Origin: Aradus depressus
Taxonomy: Eukaryota > Arthropoda > Insecta > Hemiptera > Aradidae
DNA: 64,000 nt
Direction: 5' to 3'
Assembly: GCA_963662175.1 (NCBI GenBank)
Contig: OY759223.1
Span: 5,303,549 to 5,367,548 of the forward strand
The notes beneath the pieces were generated by a model. The model was not told the origin of the DNA. It was given only the letters and a program-made list of their open reading frames with translations, and searched no databases. A program made the translations under genes and the position numbers. Below, piece by piece: positions 40,751 through 52,235 of the stretch; within the stretch, counting starts at the first letter, position 1, and each line of letters starts with the position of its first letter.

Positions 40751-43501
40751 AAAGAAAAAGTCCCCAGGAAGTCGAAGCTGAGTACCATATACTAGTTCCG
40801 CTGGACTGCACTGTAGATCTTCTTTCACGCATGAACGTAGACCTAATAGGACGGCCGGAAGATGATGTGTCCAAGGGTCGTTGACTGACTGAAGACGACA
40901 AGTGAGAGCTGCCTTGAGCGTCCTATGCCACCGCTCGAGAAGGCCGTTGCTCTGGGGGTGGTAAGCTGTAGTGTGTTGTACTCTCGCGCCGACCCTGTGT
41001 GACAATGCTTGGAAGAGGTGAGATTCAAAGTTTCTTCCTTGATCGGTGACAATTTGAACGGGGGAGCCAAACCGAGAAATCCAGTGGTCCCAGAAGGCTT
41101 TTGCGACCGTTTCCGCTGTCTGATCAGGTAAGGGTATGGCCTCAGGCCAGCGTGTATACCTGTCGATACATGTGAGAAGAAACCTGTTGCCTTCAGCAGG
41201 AGGTAGTGGGCCCACAATGTCGAGGTGGACACAGGCAAATCGTTGGTCGGGGGTTTTTAATTGCGATAAAGGCGTCCGCTCATGTTGATTAATTTTAGAT
41301 CTTTGGCACCCAATGCAATGTTGTACGAAATGAGTTATGTATTTGGACATATGCGGCCAAAAGTAACGATCTTTGATGAGTTTGACGGTCGCGGTTCGTC
41401 CTGGGTGTGAGAAATTGTGGACATGTTCGCAAATTTTGTGCCTGAATTGAGCAGGAACGTATGGGCGACGGTTGTCATTAAGGATGACGCAATACAGAAC
41501 TAATGACGTGCTGAGAGCAACAGGTGTCAGGTTGGGCGACTGGACACTTTGGAGGAGATAAGTCAATTCTATATCGCTATGTTGTGCAATTGCGAGTTCG
41601 ACGTGTGTAGGAATGCGTTGTGATATAGACTCTATCCTGGATAGAGTGTCTGCCACTACGTTTCTGTTTCCTGAAATATGACGTATGTCGCACGTGAATT
41701 CCGAGATGTAGGAGAGTTGGCGTGCTTGTCTGGGGCTTGCCTTGTCCGACTTTTGATGCAGAGCGTACGTAAGCGGTTTGTGGTCGCTGTAACACACCAA
41801 AGTTCGTCCCTCCAACATGTATTTAAAATGTTTGATAGCACAATATATAGCCAGTAACTCCCTATCATAAGTTGAATAAAGCGTTTCCGCAGGCGATAGC
41901 TTCCGTGAGAAAAAACCGAGCGGTTGTAAAACGCCTCTAACTAGTTGGTGTAAAACAACACCTATGGCTTTTTCGGAAGCATCCGTATGTAAGTGGAGAG
42001 CGCCTAGCGGATTTGGATGATGAAGAGTTACCACGCGGCTCAGCGCTTTCTTGGTGTCATGAAAGGCAGTCACTAATGCGGTTGTCCAGGTGATGATGGA
42101 GTGTTTTGGTCCGGTGACTGCGTTCAGTGGAGCTTGAATGTGAGCAGCATGCGGTAAAAACCTACGGTAAAAGTTTACCATGCCCAAAAATCTGCGAAGT
42201 TGAGATACTGTTTTGGGTCGTGGGAAGTCGTTCATGGCCTTGAGCTTACTATCGAGTGGTTTGGTACCGAACTCGGAAATTTCATGGCCCAAAAAGGAAA
42301 CTGAAGGTTTGCAGAAAACGCATTTAGTTGGATTCAAGCTGATGCCGCAATCTCTTAAACGTGCAAAAACTATTTCAAGGAATCCATAATGTTCTTCTAG
42401 GGTGTCGGAAGCAACTAGAATATCATCCAAATATACGAAGCAGAAGGGAAGCCTCTGAAGAGCTTTATGGATGAAGCGTTGAAATGTCTGTGCCGCGTTT
42501 CGCAGCCCGAATGGCATGAAAAGAAATTCGTACAGTCCGAAGGGGGTACTTATTGCGGTTTTCTCTACATGTTCCGGTGCCATGGGTATTTGTTGATACG
42601 CTCGGACTAGGTCGATTGTAGAAAATATTTTTTTCTTGTGTAACCAATTTGACGCGTCCTGAATGTTCGGCAGCGGGTATTTATCAGGTACCGTGATGGA
42701 ATTAAGGAGGCGGTAATCCCCGCAAGGACGCCATTCACCATACTTTTTTTGTACCATGTGTAGTGGGCTAGCCCACGAACTGTTCGAAGGACGACAGAGG
42801 CCTAACGACTCCATAGTCTCGAACACCTTTTTGGCTGTCTCTAATTTGTCCGGTCCCAGTCTGCGAGGTTTAGAACTCACAGGGTTCCCTTTTGTTTCGA
42901 TACGATGTTGTGTCGAATGTTTAACTTTTGAAACCTCTTGTAGAATAGGCGGGGTGTCCAGTCCGTATGTTTTGAGTAATGTTTTGATAGGATCGATTGG
43001 ATCCATCGAGCTGATGGTACCGGTATGATCGGAGTCGCAAAGAAAAACCGATGTTTTTAAAGGAAGAAATGAATTTCTATCGATAATCCGTTGACCAGGT
43101 AAATCCACTAAAAGGTTGAAATGGATGATGAAATCTGATCCGATAATAGGTTTGGAGACATCGGCTATGAGGAAAGAAAAGTGAAATTTTTTAGAGAGAC
43201 CGAAATCTAATTCTAATTTGCGCTGTCCGTAAACAGCTATGCGTGAGTTGTTAGCTGCATGTAGATGTTTTATAGGGTTTTGATTTTTATCGCCAAACCT
43301 TGGAGGGACTATAGACACGTCTGCTCCTGTGTCGACTAGAAAAGGAACTTTGGTATCTTTATCTGTTAAGAAAAGGCGGCTAGTCTTACAGTGGCAGGAA
43401 CACGCCGCTGATGTCTGCACTGGGACTAGTTTTTTGTGTTGAAAGAGCATGGGGATCGGCATTTTCTTGCTCTGTTGCCAAAATTCAGATGATACCAGCA
43501 T
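40697..43501 (-). CDS. pol: Gypsy (CsRn1-type) pol
   Basis: Protease [13 protein letters not shown] (about 43305-43345). RT with [11 protein letters not shown] and the YLDD box (about 42419-42433). RNase [16 protein letters not shown]. Integrase zinc site (HNFSHPG...CIGCQRSK) and catalytic core: [18 protein letters not shown] and [11 protein letters not shown], so D, D and E are all present. The frame overlaps gag by 76 bases and is in the -1 frame, implying frameshifted Gag-Pol. The last ~20 codons after LRLPGDFF are out of frame with the true C-terminus, which continues in 40248-40750. Confidence 0.93.
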   Translation of the reverse strand: MLVSSEFWQQSKKMPIPMLFQHKKLVPVQTSAACSCHCKTSRLFLTDKDTKVPFLVDTGADVSIVPPRFGDKNQNPIKHLHAANNSRIAVYGQRKLELDFGLSKKFHFSFLIADVSKPIIGSDFIIHFNLLVDLPGQRIIDRNSFLPLKTSVFLCDSDHTGTISSMDPIDPIKTLLKTYGLDTPPILQEVSKVKHSTQHRIETKGNPVSSKPRRLGPDKLETAKKVFETMESLGLCRPSNSSWASPLHMVQKKYGEWRPCGDYRLLNSITVPDKYPLPNIQDASNWLHKKKIFSTIDLVRAYQQIPMAPEHVEKTAISTPFGLYEFLFMPFGLRNAAQTFQRFIHKALQRLPFCFVYLDDILVASDTLEEHYGFLEIVFARLRDCGISLNPTKCVFCKPSVSFLGHEISEFGTKPLDSKLKAMNDFPRPKTVSQLRRFLGMVNFYRRFLPHAAHIQAPLNAVTGPKHSIITWTTALVTAFHDTKKALSRVVTLHHPNPLGALHLHTDASEKAIGVVLHQLVRGVLQPLGFFSRKLSPAETLYSTYDRELLAIYCAIKHFKYMLEGRTLVCYSDHKPLTYALHQKSDKASPRQARQLSYISEFTCDIRHISGNRNVVADTLSRIESISQRIPTHVELAIAQHSDIELTYLLQSVQSPNLTPVALSTSLVLYCVILNDNRRPYVPAQFRHKICEHVHNFSHPGRTATVKLIKDRYFWPHMSKYITHFVQHCIGCQRSKINQHERTPLSQLKTPDQRFACVHLDIVGPLPPAEGNRFLLTCIDRYTRWPEAIPLPDQTAETVAKAFWDHWISRFGSPVQIVTDQGRNFESHLFQALSHRVGARVQHTTAYHPQSNGLLERWHRTLKAALTCRLQSVNDPWTHHLPAVLLGLRSCVKEDLQCSPAELVYGTQLRLPGDFFFPPALKSHSRLLQLIWRT

Positions 43502-44268
43502 TCGTCAGAGTCGTTGTTGTAATCGGAGCGACGAGGTGAGGCACTCGGGCGTGCGCGCTGTCGTTCTTTGGACCTAACCCTGCTCGGTGTGGGTGAACGG
43601 TGTCTGTATCGAAATTGGGAGGACATGTTGCGCATCTCATGTCTCAGAGATTCGACTTCCAGTTTAAGATCGGAACATGTATGTTGGTTGCTACCGGACA
43701 CGGCACAGACTAGGGGGGGTCGGCTGACGTCGGCTATTTTGTCTGCTATGTCACCCATTTTGTTTAATTCTCGCGCCGTCGCTGATAAGATCGCTTGCGT
43801 GGCGATGGGCAACCTTTGAATCCACAATTGTGTAATGATGTCCTCAGAGGTGGTAGAGCCGCTAAGAGCTCTCATTTCTTGTAAAAGTTGAGAAGGTTTT
43901 CTGTCTCCTAACTCCAAACCGGACAATAATTTGCGAATTCGTTGTTCATCACTATCAGTGCAACGTTTAATTATGGCCTCTTTAACGAGAGTATAAGTAG
44001 GTGGGGAATCAGTGGACCGGAGAATGTCAGCTACTGTTTTCAAGGTCTCGCCATCAAGACCTGATAGTAAATGGTTGTATTTCGTCTGAGGATTTGTGAT
44101 ATGTGCTAATTCGAATTGCGCCTCCAATTGTCGGAACCACAAATCAGCGTCCGATTTCCAAAAAGGCGGAATTTTAATTGTAACATGACTTACTGTTGGG
44201 GTCTGTGTTGTTCCGAGCTGGGCGAGTTGAGCCTCGAGGGCGGTGATGTGCTCTTTTAGGTCCTCCAT
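43426..44268 (-). CDS. gag: Gypsy (CsRn1-type) gag
   Basis: The ATG at 44266-44268 overlaps the primer-binding site, common in this clade; an upstream GTG (44271) is in frame but unlikely. 280 codons: N-terminal coiled region, a capsid-like region ([22 protein letters not shown], shortened here to its core WF.QLEAQF), an Arg/Ser-rich basic stretch and the finger [18 protein letters not shown] near the end (C-H-C-C spacing). Stop at 43426. Confidence 0.9.
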   Translation of the reverse strand: MEDLKEHITALEAQLAQLGTTQTPTVSHVTIKIPPFWKSDADLWFRQLEAQFELAHITNPQTKYNHLLSGLDGETLKTVADILRSTDSPPTYTLVKEAIIKRCTDSDEQRIRKLLSGLELGDRKPSQLLQEMRALSGSTTSEDIITQLWIQRLPIATQAILSATARELNKMGDIADKIADVSRPPLVCAVSGSNQHTCSDLKLEVESLRHEMRNMSSQFRYRHRSPTPSRVRSKERQRARPSASPRRSDYNNDSDECWYHLNFGNRARKCRSPCSFNTKN

Positions 44269-44285
44269 CACGTCGGGGTCACCAC

Positions 44286-44472
44286 TTTAGTAATTGTTAA
44301 TTTACTAAATATTAATGCTCGTTAAGACTTATTTTATTAACACAATTAAGATAGTATATTTTTAATAGACAAAAGAAATATTAACATCAATAACCTATCT
44401 ACAAGCTGGTCTATTATATATAACTCAACTATCGATAACTTTTTTATAATAGTTCCGCACTCGACCACCACA
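44286..44472 (-). repeat. CsRn1-type 5' LTR
   Basis: 187 bp, no differences seen from 40022-40208. TATA-like 'tatatataat' (about 44414-44423) on either strand. Confidence 0.93.
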
Positions 44473-44640
44473 AATATACAAATTAATGATGAGTAATGCA
44501 ACAATTAATGTTACAAGTTACAAATATAGTATGCTTATTATATTACAATACATGTTCTTTAATATACAAATTATATAATAAAAATATATATTATACAATA
44601 ATTACTGTAACAAGCTACAAATATACTATTCATATTTTTC
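44473..44640. repeat. ~90-bp tandem repeat, right part
   Basis: Completes the unit broken at 40021 and continues with another unit ('acatgttctttaatatacaa', 44550-44569), then a diverged unit to about 44640. Confidence 0.8.
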
Positions 44641-45027
44641 AAGTAAATAAATGATGGAAGAAGCTTTCTTTTTCATGTTCTTTTGACTTTCGAAGTTTTA
44701 ATTTTTTTAAACTTTGTACCTAATTGATATTAATAATACAAAAAATACTAAGAAAAAAAAAACTAATTTTTTCTCAGAATAATTAAATTGAGGAGAAAAA
44801 AAAATATATTGGGTCATTACTTTTTTGCTCATAATTTCTCAATATAAATATAAAGTTACATTTTGAACTTTTAGGGTAGGGCTTTGATCAGTTGGCTGTG
44901 ATGTTATAGAAGATGCTCATATTTAAAAGGGTAGCGACCCTTAAAAGGCCCCCTCACTGACAGTTAGTGTATAACCCTCTCGATTAGAGGTGTCAGGTTA
45001 AAGTTGTGCCAGCATTCAATTCTCAAT
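44641..45027. other. Non-coding stretch
   Basis: A/T-rich, nothing recognised. Confidence 0.35.
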
Positions 45028-45335
45028 AGAGTTAGTTATTATGACTCATGCCCGGGCTTTAGCTACTGGGTCATATCGCCTACTACTAAAGCGCTTCTTC
45101 GTTTCGTCGCTCTGGTGGACATGAGCCCAACTCCACTGTGGGAGTTTCAAATTTTGTCTACCCAGGTTTATTCACCTAGGATTAACGCTTAACGTCCCAT
45201 CCGAAGGACGGTGTGCTCAAGTTTTTTTCATCTCTCAGATAGAAAACCTAATTGCCTCGGCCGGTTTTCGAAGCCGCAATGTTGAGCTTAGAAAGCAAGT
45301 AGTACTTACCTCAGCAAACAGCGCCCTCTTGAATA
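45028..45335 (-). mobile_element. SINE, nearly full length
   Basis: Minus strand: 'gagggcgctgtttgctgagg' head (degraded A box), B-box-like 'gcttcgaaaaccggcc' (about 45259-45274), body with a ~40-base deletion after 'cctaggtgaataaacct', tail 'gggcatgagtcataataact'. Confidence 0.88.
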
Positions 45336-45639
45336 GAGGAGTCTTGTCATAACTAGTCTTGTAAGCTAGAACTAGGGCAACTGGGCAGTTTACTTCCCCA
45401 ACTTACAAATATTTGAAATCAAGGAGGTAATCACTCTCTCTCTCTCTAAACTCTTCAGAGAGAAAGGAAATTCTGGTGTTGGCTCTTATAATTATCCTGT
45501 CGTTGAGTCATATTAAAAATATTTATTCTCGTTAAACCATAACATGGTAACAAGATACGTCATAGGAATGAATACATCAAGATTATAAATTAGATACATA
45601 AACAGATATCAACTCTATGAGTCTGACACACATAAGAGT
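45336..45639. other. Non-coding stretch
   Basis: A short (CT)n at 45433-45446; otherwise nothing recognised. Confidence 0.35.
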
Positions 45640-45942
45640 CAACTCAGTGATAAGAGGTGTTGGGGGCTCAAGTCAGTGATAAGAGGGGTTCGGGCTCAAC
45701 TCAGTGATAAGAGGGGTTAGGGGGGGGGGCTCAACTCAGTGATAAGAGAGGTTAGGAGGGGGGGGGGGGGGCAACTCAGTGATAAGAAGGGTTGGAGGCT
45801 CAACTCAGTGATAAGAGGGGTTGGGGGCTCAACTCAGTGATTAGAGGAGTTGGGGGCTCAACTCAGTAATAAGAGGGGTGGGGGGCTCAACTCAGTGATA
45901 AGAGGGGTTGGGGGCTCAACTCAGTGATAAGAGGGGTTGGTT
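45640..45942. repeat. Minisatellite, ~27-bp unit
   Basis: About ten copies of 'ggctcaactcagtgataaga' + 'ggggttgg', with poly(G) expansion in two units (45719-45730, 45757-45770). The LINE at 45956 inserted at its right edge. Confidence 0.9.
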
Positions 45943-45955
45943 TAACCTAATCGGT

Positions 45956-46783
45956 GGTTCTAGGCAGAAGGACACAGGACTCACGGGAGGAGGTGTATGG
46001 ATCCCGAGTCTGGAGGTGGAGGCCGTCATCCCGCTGGGATCCCATGCTACGGTATTTCAAGCGGAGGTGATGGCCATCTTGGAATGTGCGTCCAGAAGAG
46101 AGGTACTGAATAGCGACATGGAGGAGGTGAAAATCTTCTCCGATAGTCAAGCAGCACTCCAAGCACTTGCCAGCGCAGAAATCAAATCAAAGCTGGTAAG
46201 AGAGTGCGCAAATCAGTTAAACATCCTAGGAAACCGCAAGAAGGTTGGACTCTACTGGGTTCCCGGACATTCGGGGATCCAGGGAAACGAAGAGGCGGAC
46301 CGACTAGCCAAGGAAGGTTCAAGTAAACCTTTCATGGGGCCAGAACCGGTGCTGGGAGTATCTCGGGAGACATATCGAACCCGAATCAAAGAATGGACTA
46401 AAGACCTTTTGGAGCGCACTTGGAGAGAAAAGACCACATGCAGGCAGTCGAAGATGTTCCTGGGAGGGGAGTCCAGGGTTCTGAAAGACGAGATCCTGAA
46501 CCTCAAAAGGAACGAGCTCAGGCAACTGACTGGAGTTCTCACAGGACATGGTCCGTTCAATAGACATCTACACACTGTGGGAGTCAGGGACAGTCCTACC
46601 TGCGATAGATGTGGGGAAGAAGATGAAACGGCGGCACACTTCCTGGGTATCTGCTCGGGATATGCGCGAATAAGATTCCACATCTTTGGTAGAGATGCAA
46701 TCGCAGAGGAAGACTTCAGAAGATTGAACTATGAGAGCATTCTTAGGTTCATTAAGGAAACTGGGAGACTGAGCACTCCATGA
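45956..46783 (+). pseudogene. LINE ORF2 C-terminus: RNase H and CCHC finger
   Basis: The frame is open into the upstream minisatellite by chance; the true element starts at 45956. RNase H residues: FQAEVMAI (Glu), IFSDSQAALQAL (Asp), GHSGIQGNEEADRLA (His and last Asp). The first Asp (TDGS-type) is lost by 5' truncation. Then come a linker (KEWTKDLLERTW), GVLTGHGPFNRHLH and the finger CDRCGEEDETAAHFLGIC. A C-terminal RNase H places it near the I/Jockey-type LINEs rather than R1. No stop inside, so it is a young but inactive truncated copy. Ends TGA at 46781-46783. Confidence 0.88.
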
Positions 46784-46930
46784 AGGACTTGGGTCAGGTA
46801 GTATAAGTTAGTATAAATATAGGCATATAGGTGATATAATAAGGGGGAAGCCAAGCGCTTCCAGGGAAGGGATAAAAGCACTGAGTGCTTAGGTCCCTAG
46901 GTGTAAGCACCAGCCCACCACAGATATATA
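45956..46930 (+). mobile_element. 5'-truncated LINE with RNase H, 13-bp TSD
   Basis: Flanked by TAACCTAATCGGT (45943-45955 and 46931-46943), a perfect 13-bp duplication. The 3' end has a short 'gatatatata' tail rather than poly(A). The coding part is an ORF2 C-terminus (next entry), followed by a ~147-base 3' UTR. Same family as 1748-2390. Confidence 0.9.
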
Positions 46931-46943
46931 TAACCTAATCGGT

Positions 46944-47690
46944 ATATGCTCGGGAAGAACATTGTCGGTGATTCACCAATGAATTTTTATTTTTAGAACG
47001 ATTTTTGAGTGATACAGTCTTAGAGATTATAGAAGATGACAGTTCAAAACTATTTTTTCTTTAGTTAGGGGGGGTTGACTTTATCAATGGATATGACAGG
47101 ACCCACATATGTAGTAAGTGTATAAAAATATGGTTACCATATCAGAAAATGATAAAACTGAGGTCGGTAAAAAACAATATTTACACAGCCCCACTCAACT
47201 TCCATTGGGGCTGTCTCGAGGGGACAGTCAAAAGGTTATGAAAATAAACAGGAACACGATGCGAATTCGAAAGGACCCATGGGGTGGTAGGGGGAAAAAA
47301 TATATATATATATATATTGTAGAGTGAAGGAGAGACCGGTTTTGGCGGGAATAAAGAAGTTTTGGCGGGAGTCATCAATATTTCAGGGGTCTCCAGGGAG
47401 GTAGGGAAAAAAAAACCACTTCTGGATAGCCCAGAACAGCACACGTCTGAGGCAGATAGGAGTGTGTGTCAGGGCAAATTTGATATAAGGGTCCCTTCTT
47501 CCTGTTCCTAAGGGAATGTAGTTTTGTCTTTTCGAACAAAAGCCCTACTGGAAAAGGGAAGATTAACTATTCAACTTTTAATTGGGGTTATGGGACATCA
47601 AAATATATATATACATATTTTTTTTGACTGCGCCGGTTGCGTCTGCCTATTTTTAGAGTGTTATTGATCGAAATTTATTTGAACGTACCT
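46944..47690. other. Non-coding, with CAGAC-repeat end and TA repeats
   Basis: 'atgctcgggaagaacattgt' + 'cggtgattcaccaatg' (46946-46980) is a CAGAC-repeat terminus. TA microsatellite at 47300-47318. No gene. Confidence 0.4.
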
Positions 47691-47746
47691 TAATGATAAT
47701 TGTTATTGTTATTTACTTCTCTTTTTTATATTTTGCCCATTGTGAT

Positions 47747-47783
47747 CTGAGAAAGGGATATAAGAACGTCCCGAAATTTCGTC
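47747..47783 (+). other. Hammerhead-like motif, plus-strand partner
   Basis: CTGAGAA (47747-47753; consensus CUGANGA, one mismatch), an unpaired A, stem II GGGA/TCCC, then GAAATTTC-GTC (47773-47783). AAATTT is self-complementary and GTC is a good cleavage triplet. It faces the minus-strand motif at 47874-47910. Confidence 0.4.
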
Positions 47784-47873
47784 GTGAAAAACACACTTCT
47801 GGAAAAGTTCTCAAAAATAGTTATGATGTAGATGGAAATGGAGGTTCTGTCGTTAAAAGAAAATGCAAAATTT

Positions 47874-47910
47874 GGCCAACGTTTCGAAAACTATTTTCTT
47901 CTTCAGGGCC
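47874..47910 (-). ncRNA. Minimal hammerhead-ribozyme candidate
   Basis: Minus strand, in order: GGCC, CTGAAGA, A, GAAAA, TAG, TTTTC, GAAAC, GTT, GGCC. GGCC/GGCC can form stem I, GAAAA/TTTTC is a perfect 5-bp stem II, and CUGANGA and GAAA are the invariant core. GTT fits the NUH cleavage triplet. Stem III is only AACGTT, which is self-complementary and would pair between two molecules, as described for minimal hammerheads of Penelope-like elements and related retroelements. The first base after CTGAAGA is unpaired, which departs from the standard G-C closing pair. Activity untested. Confidence 0.45.
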
Positions 47911-47959
47911 TACAGAATATAAACAATTCCCGATAACGAATGTATCATCACGAAATTGT

Positions 47960-48115
47960 ATATGTGAATCCAGGGACCCTCGAATGACATTATATAATAA
48001 TATTGATTTTTAGCCAAATCGACAGAACGGAAGGGGAGGATTAGACGGGAGGCATAACACAAAAACTCTAATAACAGCGTATAATGTTTATATCATTGTC
48101 CATAATGTCTAATTT
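47960..48115 (-). repeat. CAGAC-repeat fragment
   Basis: 'tgtatatgtgaatccaggga' and 'ttttagccaaatcgacagaa', 'ggaaggggaggattagacgg' and 'aaaaactctaataacagcg' match family monomers. Confidence 0.65.
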
Positions 48116-48189
48116 GTTTCTTCTAAGTTGAGGAACGCGGACATATTGTGGAAACTTGTAATCTATATTAATAAAGCTGAAACGGGGTT

Positions 48190-48248
48190 TGTTTGTTTGT
48201 TTGTTTGTTTGTATGTATGTATGTATGTATGTATGTATGTATGTATGT
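48190..48248. repeat. Microsatellite (TTTG)n(TATG)n
   Basis: Five TTTG units followed by about eight TATG units, inside the Helitron-like 5' region. Confidence 0.95.
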
Positions 48249-48339
48249 TTGTTCCAGCATCACGCCCAAACGGTTGGACGGATTTTTATGAAACTTCCCA
48301 TGTAGCTTCCCTATGAGCCCGATTGAATAATAGGCTATG

Positions 48340-48728
48340 TGGCGTCCCAAAATTATGATCGGGAGGGGGGGTTGTAAGAGGTGCCTAAGTATATAAATAG
48401 TGCTAACTCATTAACTAATGGTCGAATTGGTATGAAATTTCACATGTAGTATTTTTAAAAGCCAAATAGGAAAAAAAGGTGTGTGGCGTCCCAAAGTTTT
48501 GAACGGGAGGGGGGGTTGTGGGGGGGCCTAAGTATAAATATAGAGCTAACTCATTAACTAATGGGCGAATTGTCATGAAATTTCACATGTAGTATTTTTA
48601 AAAGCCAAATAGGAAAAAAAGGTGTGTGGCGCCCAAAGTTTTGAACGGGAGGGGGGGTTGTGGGGGTAGGCCTAAGTATAAATATAGAGCTAACTCTTTA
48701 ACGGTTGGTCGGATTGTCACTGTCAATC
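48340..48728. repeat. Tandem repeat, ~142-bp unit
   Basis: 'gtgtggcgtcccaaagtttt' starts recur at about 48340, 48482 and 48624. Each unit contains 'acgggagggggggttgt', 'gctaactcattaactaatgg' and 'atgaaatttcacatgtagta'. The last unit is cut by the LINE poly(A). Confidence 0.9.
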
Positions 48729-49185
48729 TTTTTTTTTTTTTTTTTGGGTTGCCGACCTCCGGTGGAGGCCACGACACCATCGCCGAAACGTCGGGGAAAA
48801 AGGGAGGCCTCACAAATTTATTTACAAAATTAAAATACTAAAGTACATTATTTAAAATGCAGAACTTATGATGCTGTGGTAGGCTAGGAGCGACCGCTGC
48901 CGACCATCTGCGACGATCAGCGGTCACTCCCAGCCCACCTTAATTTCTTGGCGGGCCGAGAGAGCTCGGGATAAATGTAGAGCGATAGCTAATTGTGGTT
49001 CGTTAGGGCGCCGGGGACGACTGCAGGCCTCCCCGGCGCAGGGTCAAAATGCTTGCTTCTTTCTCCGCCAGGAGGCGACAAATCGGCTGAACATTGGGTA
49101 GCCGGTTTCCGTCATCAGCTGCCGCAGGTCGAGTCCCAGATACGATCCTGTCCCGCGTATCAACTCCACCTTAGGCCCGTCGTAC
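48729..49185 (-). pseudogene. R1-like LINE 3' end, stub 1
   Basis: Plus-strand poly(T) 48729-48745 is the LINE poly(A). Then the 3' UTR and the last ~45 codons of ORF2, up to 'ggcccgtcgtac'. Beyond this the minisatellite begins. It has the same junction as stub 2 (50790), but differs from stubs 2 and 3 at several sites (for example 'gaaacg' versus 'gaatcg'). Confidence 0.85.
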
Positions 49186-50351
49186 CCCCTGTACCCACCC
49201 CCACCCCCTAATGCCACCCCATGTTCCCACCCACTGTCCCCACCCCCTCTTCCCACCCCCTTTTCCCACCCCCTGTACCCACCCCCACCCCCTAATCCCA
49301 CCCCATGTTCCCACCCCCTCTTCCCACCCCCTCTTCCCACCCCCTTTTCCCACCCCCTAATCCCACCCCCCTGTTTCCACCCCCTGTCCCCACCCCCACC
49401 CCCTAATCCCACCCCCTGTCCCACCCCCTAATCCCACCCCATGTTCCCACCTCCTTTTCCCACCCCCCTGTCCCCACGCCCACCCCCTGTACCCACCCCC
49501 ACCCCCTAATCCCACCTCATGTTCCCACCCCCTGTCCCCACGCCCACCCCATGTACCCACCCCCTGTACCCACCCCCTGTACCCACCCCCACCCCCTAAT
49601 CCCACCCCATGTTCCCACCCACTGTCCCCACCCCAACCCCCTGTTCCCACCCCCTGTCCCCACGCCCACCTCATGTACCCACCCCCTGTACCCACCCCAC
49701 CCCCTAATCCCACCCCCTGTCCCCACCCCACCCCCTGTTCCCACCCCCTGTACCCACCCCCACCCCCTAATCCCACCCCATGTTCCCACCCACTGTCCCC
49801 ACCCCCTTTTCACACCCCCTGTTCCCACCCCTTGTACCCACCCCCACCCCATGTTCCCACCCACTGTCCCCCCCCCTTTTCACACCCCCTGTACCCACCC
49901 CACCCCCTAATCCCACCCCATGTTCCCACCCACTGTCCCCACCCCCTTTTCCCACCCCCTGTACCCACCCCCACCCCCTAATCCCACCCCATGTTTCCAC
50001 CCACTGTCCCCACCCCCTCTTCCCACCCCCTTTTCCCACCCACTGCCCCACCCCCTTTTCCCACCCCCTGTACCCACCCCCACCACCTAATCCCACCCCC
50101 TGTTCCCACCCCTTGTACCCACCCCCACCCCCTAATCCCACCCCATGTTCCCACCCACTGCTCACCCCCTTTTCCCACCCCCTGTACCCACCCCCACCCC
50201 CTAATCCCACCCCCTGTTCCCACCCCTTGTACCCACCCCACCCCCTAATCCCACCCCATGTTCCCACCCACTGTCCCCACCCCAACCCCCTGTTCCCACC
50301 CCCTGTCCCCACGCCCACCCCATGTACCCACCCCCTGTACCCACCCCCACC
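49186..50351. repeat. C-rich minisatellite array 1
   Basis: Irregular 11-13-base units of the form CCCN(3-5)CCCAC, combining 'taatcccacccc', 'atgttcccaccc', 'actgtccccacc' and 'ccttttcccacc'. The strand is almost free of G; the other strand has many GGG runs. Reading frames in any phase (Pro/Thr/His or Gly/Trp-rich) are repeat artefacts. Confidence 0.95.
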
Positions 50352-50790
50352 TTTTTTTTTTTTTTGGGTTGCCGACCTCCGGTGGAGGCCACGACACCAT
50401 CGCCGAATCGTCGGGGAAAAAGGGAGGCCTAAATTTAAATACTAAAGTACATTATTTAAAATGCAGAACTTATGATGCTGTGGTAGGCTAGGAGCGACCG
50501 CTGCCGACCATCTGCGACGATCAGCGGTCACTCCCAGCCCACCTTAATTTTCTTGGCGGCCCGAGAGAGCTCGGGATAAATGTAGGGCGATCGCTAATTG
50601 TGGTTCATTACGGTGCCGGGGACGACTGCAGGCCTCCCCGGCGCAGGGTCAAAATGCTTGCTTCTTTCTCCGCCAGGAGGCGACAAATCGGCTGAACATT
50701 GGGTAGCCGGTTTCCGTCATCAGCTGCCGCAGGTCGAGTCCCAGATACGATCCTGTCCCGCGTATCAACTCCCCCCTAGGCCCGTCGTAC
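50352..50790 (-). pseudogene. R1-like LINE 3' end, stub 2
   Basis: Poly(A) (plus T run 50352-50365), UTR with a ~17-base deletion after 'gggaggcct', and the last ORF2 codons to 'cccgtcgtac'. Its left edge abuts the minisatellite ('cccacccccacc' then T run), as in stub 3. Confidence 0.85.
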
Positions 50791-52235
50791 CCCCTGTACC
50801 CACCCCCACCCCCTAATGCCACCCCATGTTCCCACCCACTGTCCCCACCCCCTCTTCCCACCCCCTTTTCCCACCCCCTGTACCCACCCCCACCCACCCC
50901 CTAATCCCACCCCATGTTCCCACCCACTGTCCCCACCCCCTCTTCCCACCCCCTTTTCCCACCCCCTAATCCCACCCCCTGTTTCCACCCCCTGTCCCCA
51001 CTCCCACCCCCTAATCCCACCCCCTAATCCCACCCCCTGTCCCCACCCCCTAATCCCACCCCATGTTCCCACCTCCTTTTCCCACCCCCCTGTCCCCACG
51101 CCCACCCCCTGTACCCACGCCCACCCCCTGTACCCACCCCCACCCCCTAATCCCACCCCCACCCCCTAATCCCACCTCATGTTCCCACCCCCTGTCCCCA
51201 CGCCCACCCCATGTACCCACCCCCTGTACCCACCCCCTAATCCCACCCCATGTTCCCACCCACTGTCCCCACCCCCTTTTCCCACCCCCTGTTCCCACCC
51301 CCTGTACCCACCCCACCCCCTAATCCCACCCCATGTTCCCACCCACTGTCCCCACCCACTGTCCCCACCCACTGTTCCCACCCCCTTTTCACACACCCTG
51401 TTCCCACCCCTTGTACCCACCCCCACCCCCTAATCCCACCCCATGTTCCCACCCACTGTCCCCGCCCCCTGTACCTACCCCCACCCCCTAATCCCACCCC
51501 ATGTTCCCACCCACTGTCCCCACCCCCTTTTCACACCCCCTGTACCCACCCCCACCCCCTAATCCCACCCCATGTTTCCACCCACTGTCCCCACCCACTG
51601 TTCCCACCCACTGTCCCCACCCCCTTTTCACACACCCTGTTCCCACCCCTTGTACCCACCCCCACCCCCTAATCCCACCCCCTTTTCCCACCCCCTGTTC
51701 CCGCCCCCTGTACCTACCCCCACCCCCTAATCCCACCCCATGTTCCCACCCACTGTCCCCACCCCCTTTTCACACCCCCTGTACCCACCCCCACCCCCTA
51801 ATCCCACCCCATGTTTCCACCCACTGTCCCCACCCCCTTTTCACACCCCCTGTTCCCACCCATTGTACCCACCCCCTGTACCCACCCCCACCCCCTAATC
51901 CCACCTCATGTTCCCACCCCCTGTCCCCACGCCCACCCCCTGTACCCACCCCCACCCCCTAATCCCACCCCATGTTCCCACCCACTGTCCCCACCCCAAC
52001 CCCCTGTTCCCACCCCCTTTTCCCACCCCCTAATCCCACCCACTGCTCACCCCCTTTTCCCACCCCCTGTACCCACCCCCACCCCCTAATCCCACCCCCT
52101 GTTCCCACCCCTTGTACCCACCCCCACCCCCTAATCCCACCCCATGTTCCCACCCACTGTCCCCACCCCAACCCCCTGTTCCCACCCCCTGTCCCCACGC
52201 CCACCCCATGTACCCACCCCCTGTACCCACCCCCA

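Larger units (their letters stand above)
40022..44472 (-). mobile_element. Ty3/Gypsy element of CsRn1 type
   Basis: 4451 bp with 187-bp LTRs that look identical, an AATA target duplication (40018-40021, 44473-44476), a tRNA-Trp-type primer site (minus strand TGGTGACCCCGACGTGA, about 44268-44284) and gag and pol on the minus strand. The gag CHCC-type finger and tRNA-Trp primer are both characteristic of the CsRn1 clade. There is no env. A G tract of ~26 (plus-strand C, 40211-40236) sits where the polypurine tract belongs. Confidence 0.93.

Noticed and set aside
45908..45955. N-terminal extension of the RNase H frame into the minisatellite
   Set aside because: The LINE starts after the 13-bp duplication at 45943-45955; the upstream codons are chance read-through.
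47693..48013. 106-codon frame as a small secreted protein
   Set aside because: It overlaps the hammerhead-like inverted motifs and a CAGAC repeat and is Lys/Ser-rich with no conserved pattern. The hydrophobic start is A/T-rich chance sequence.
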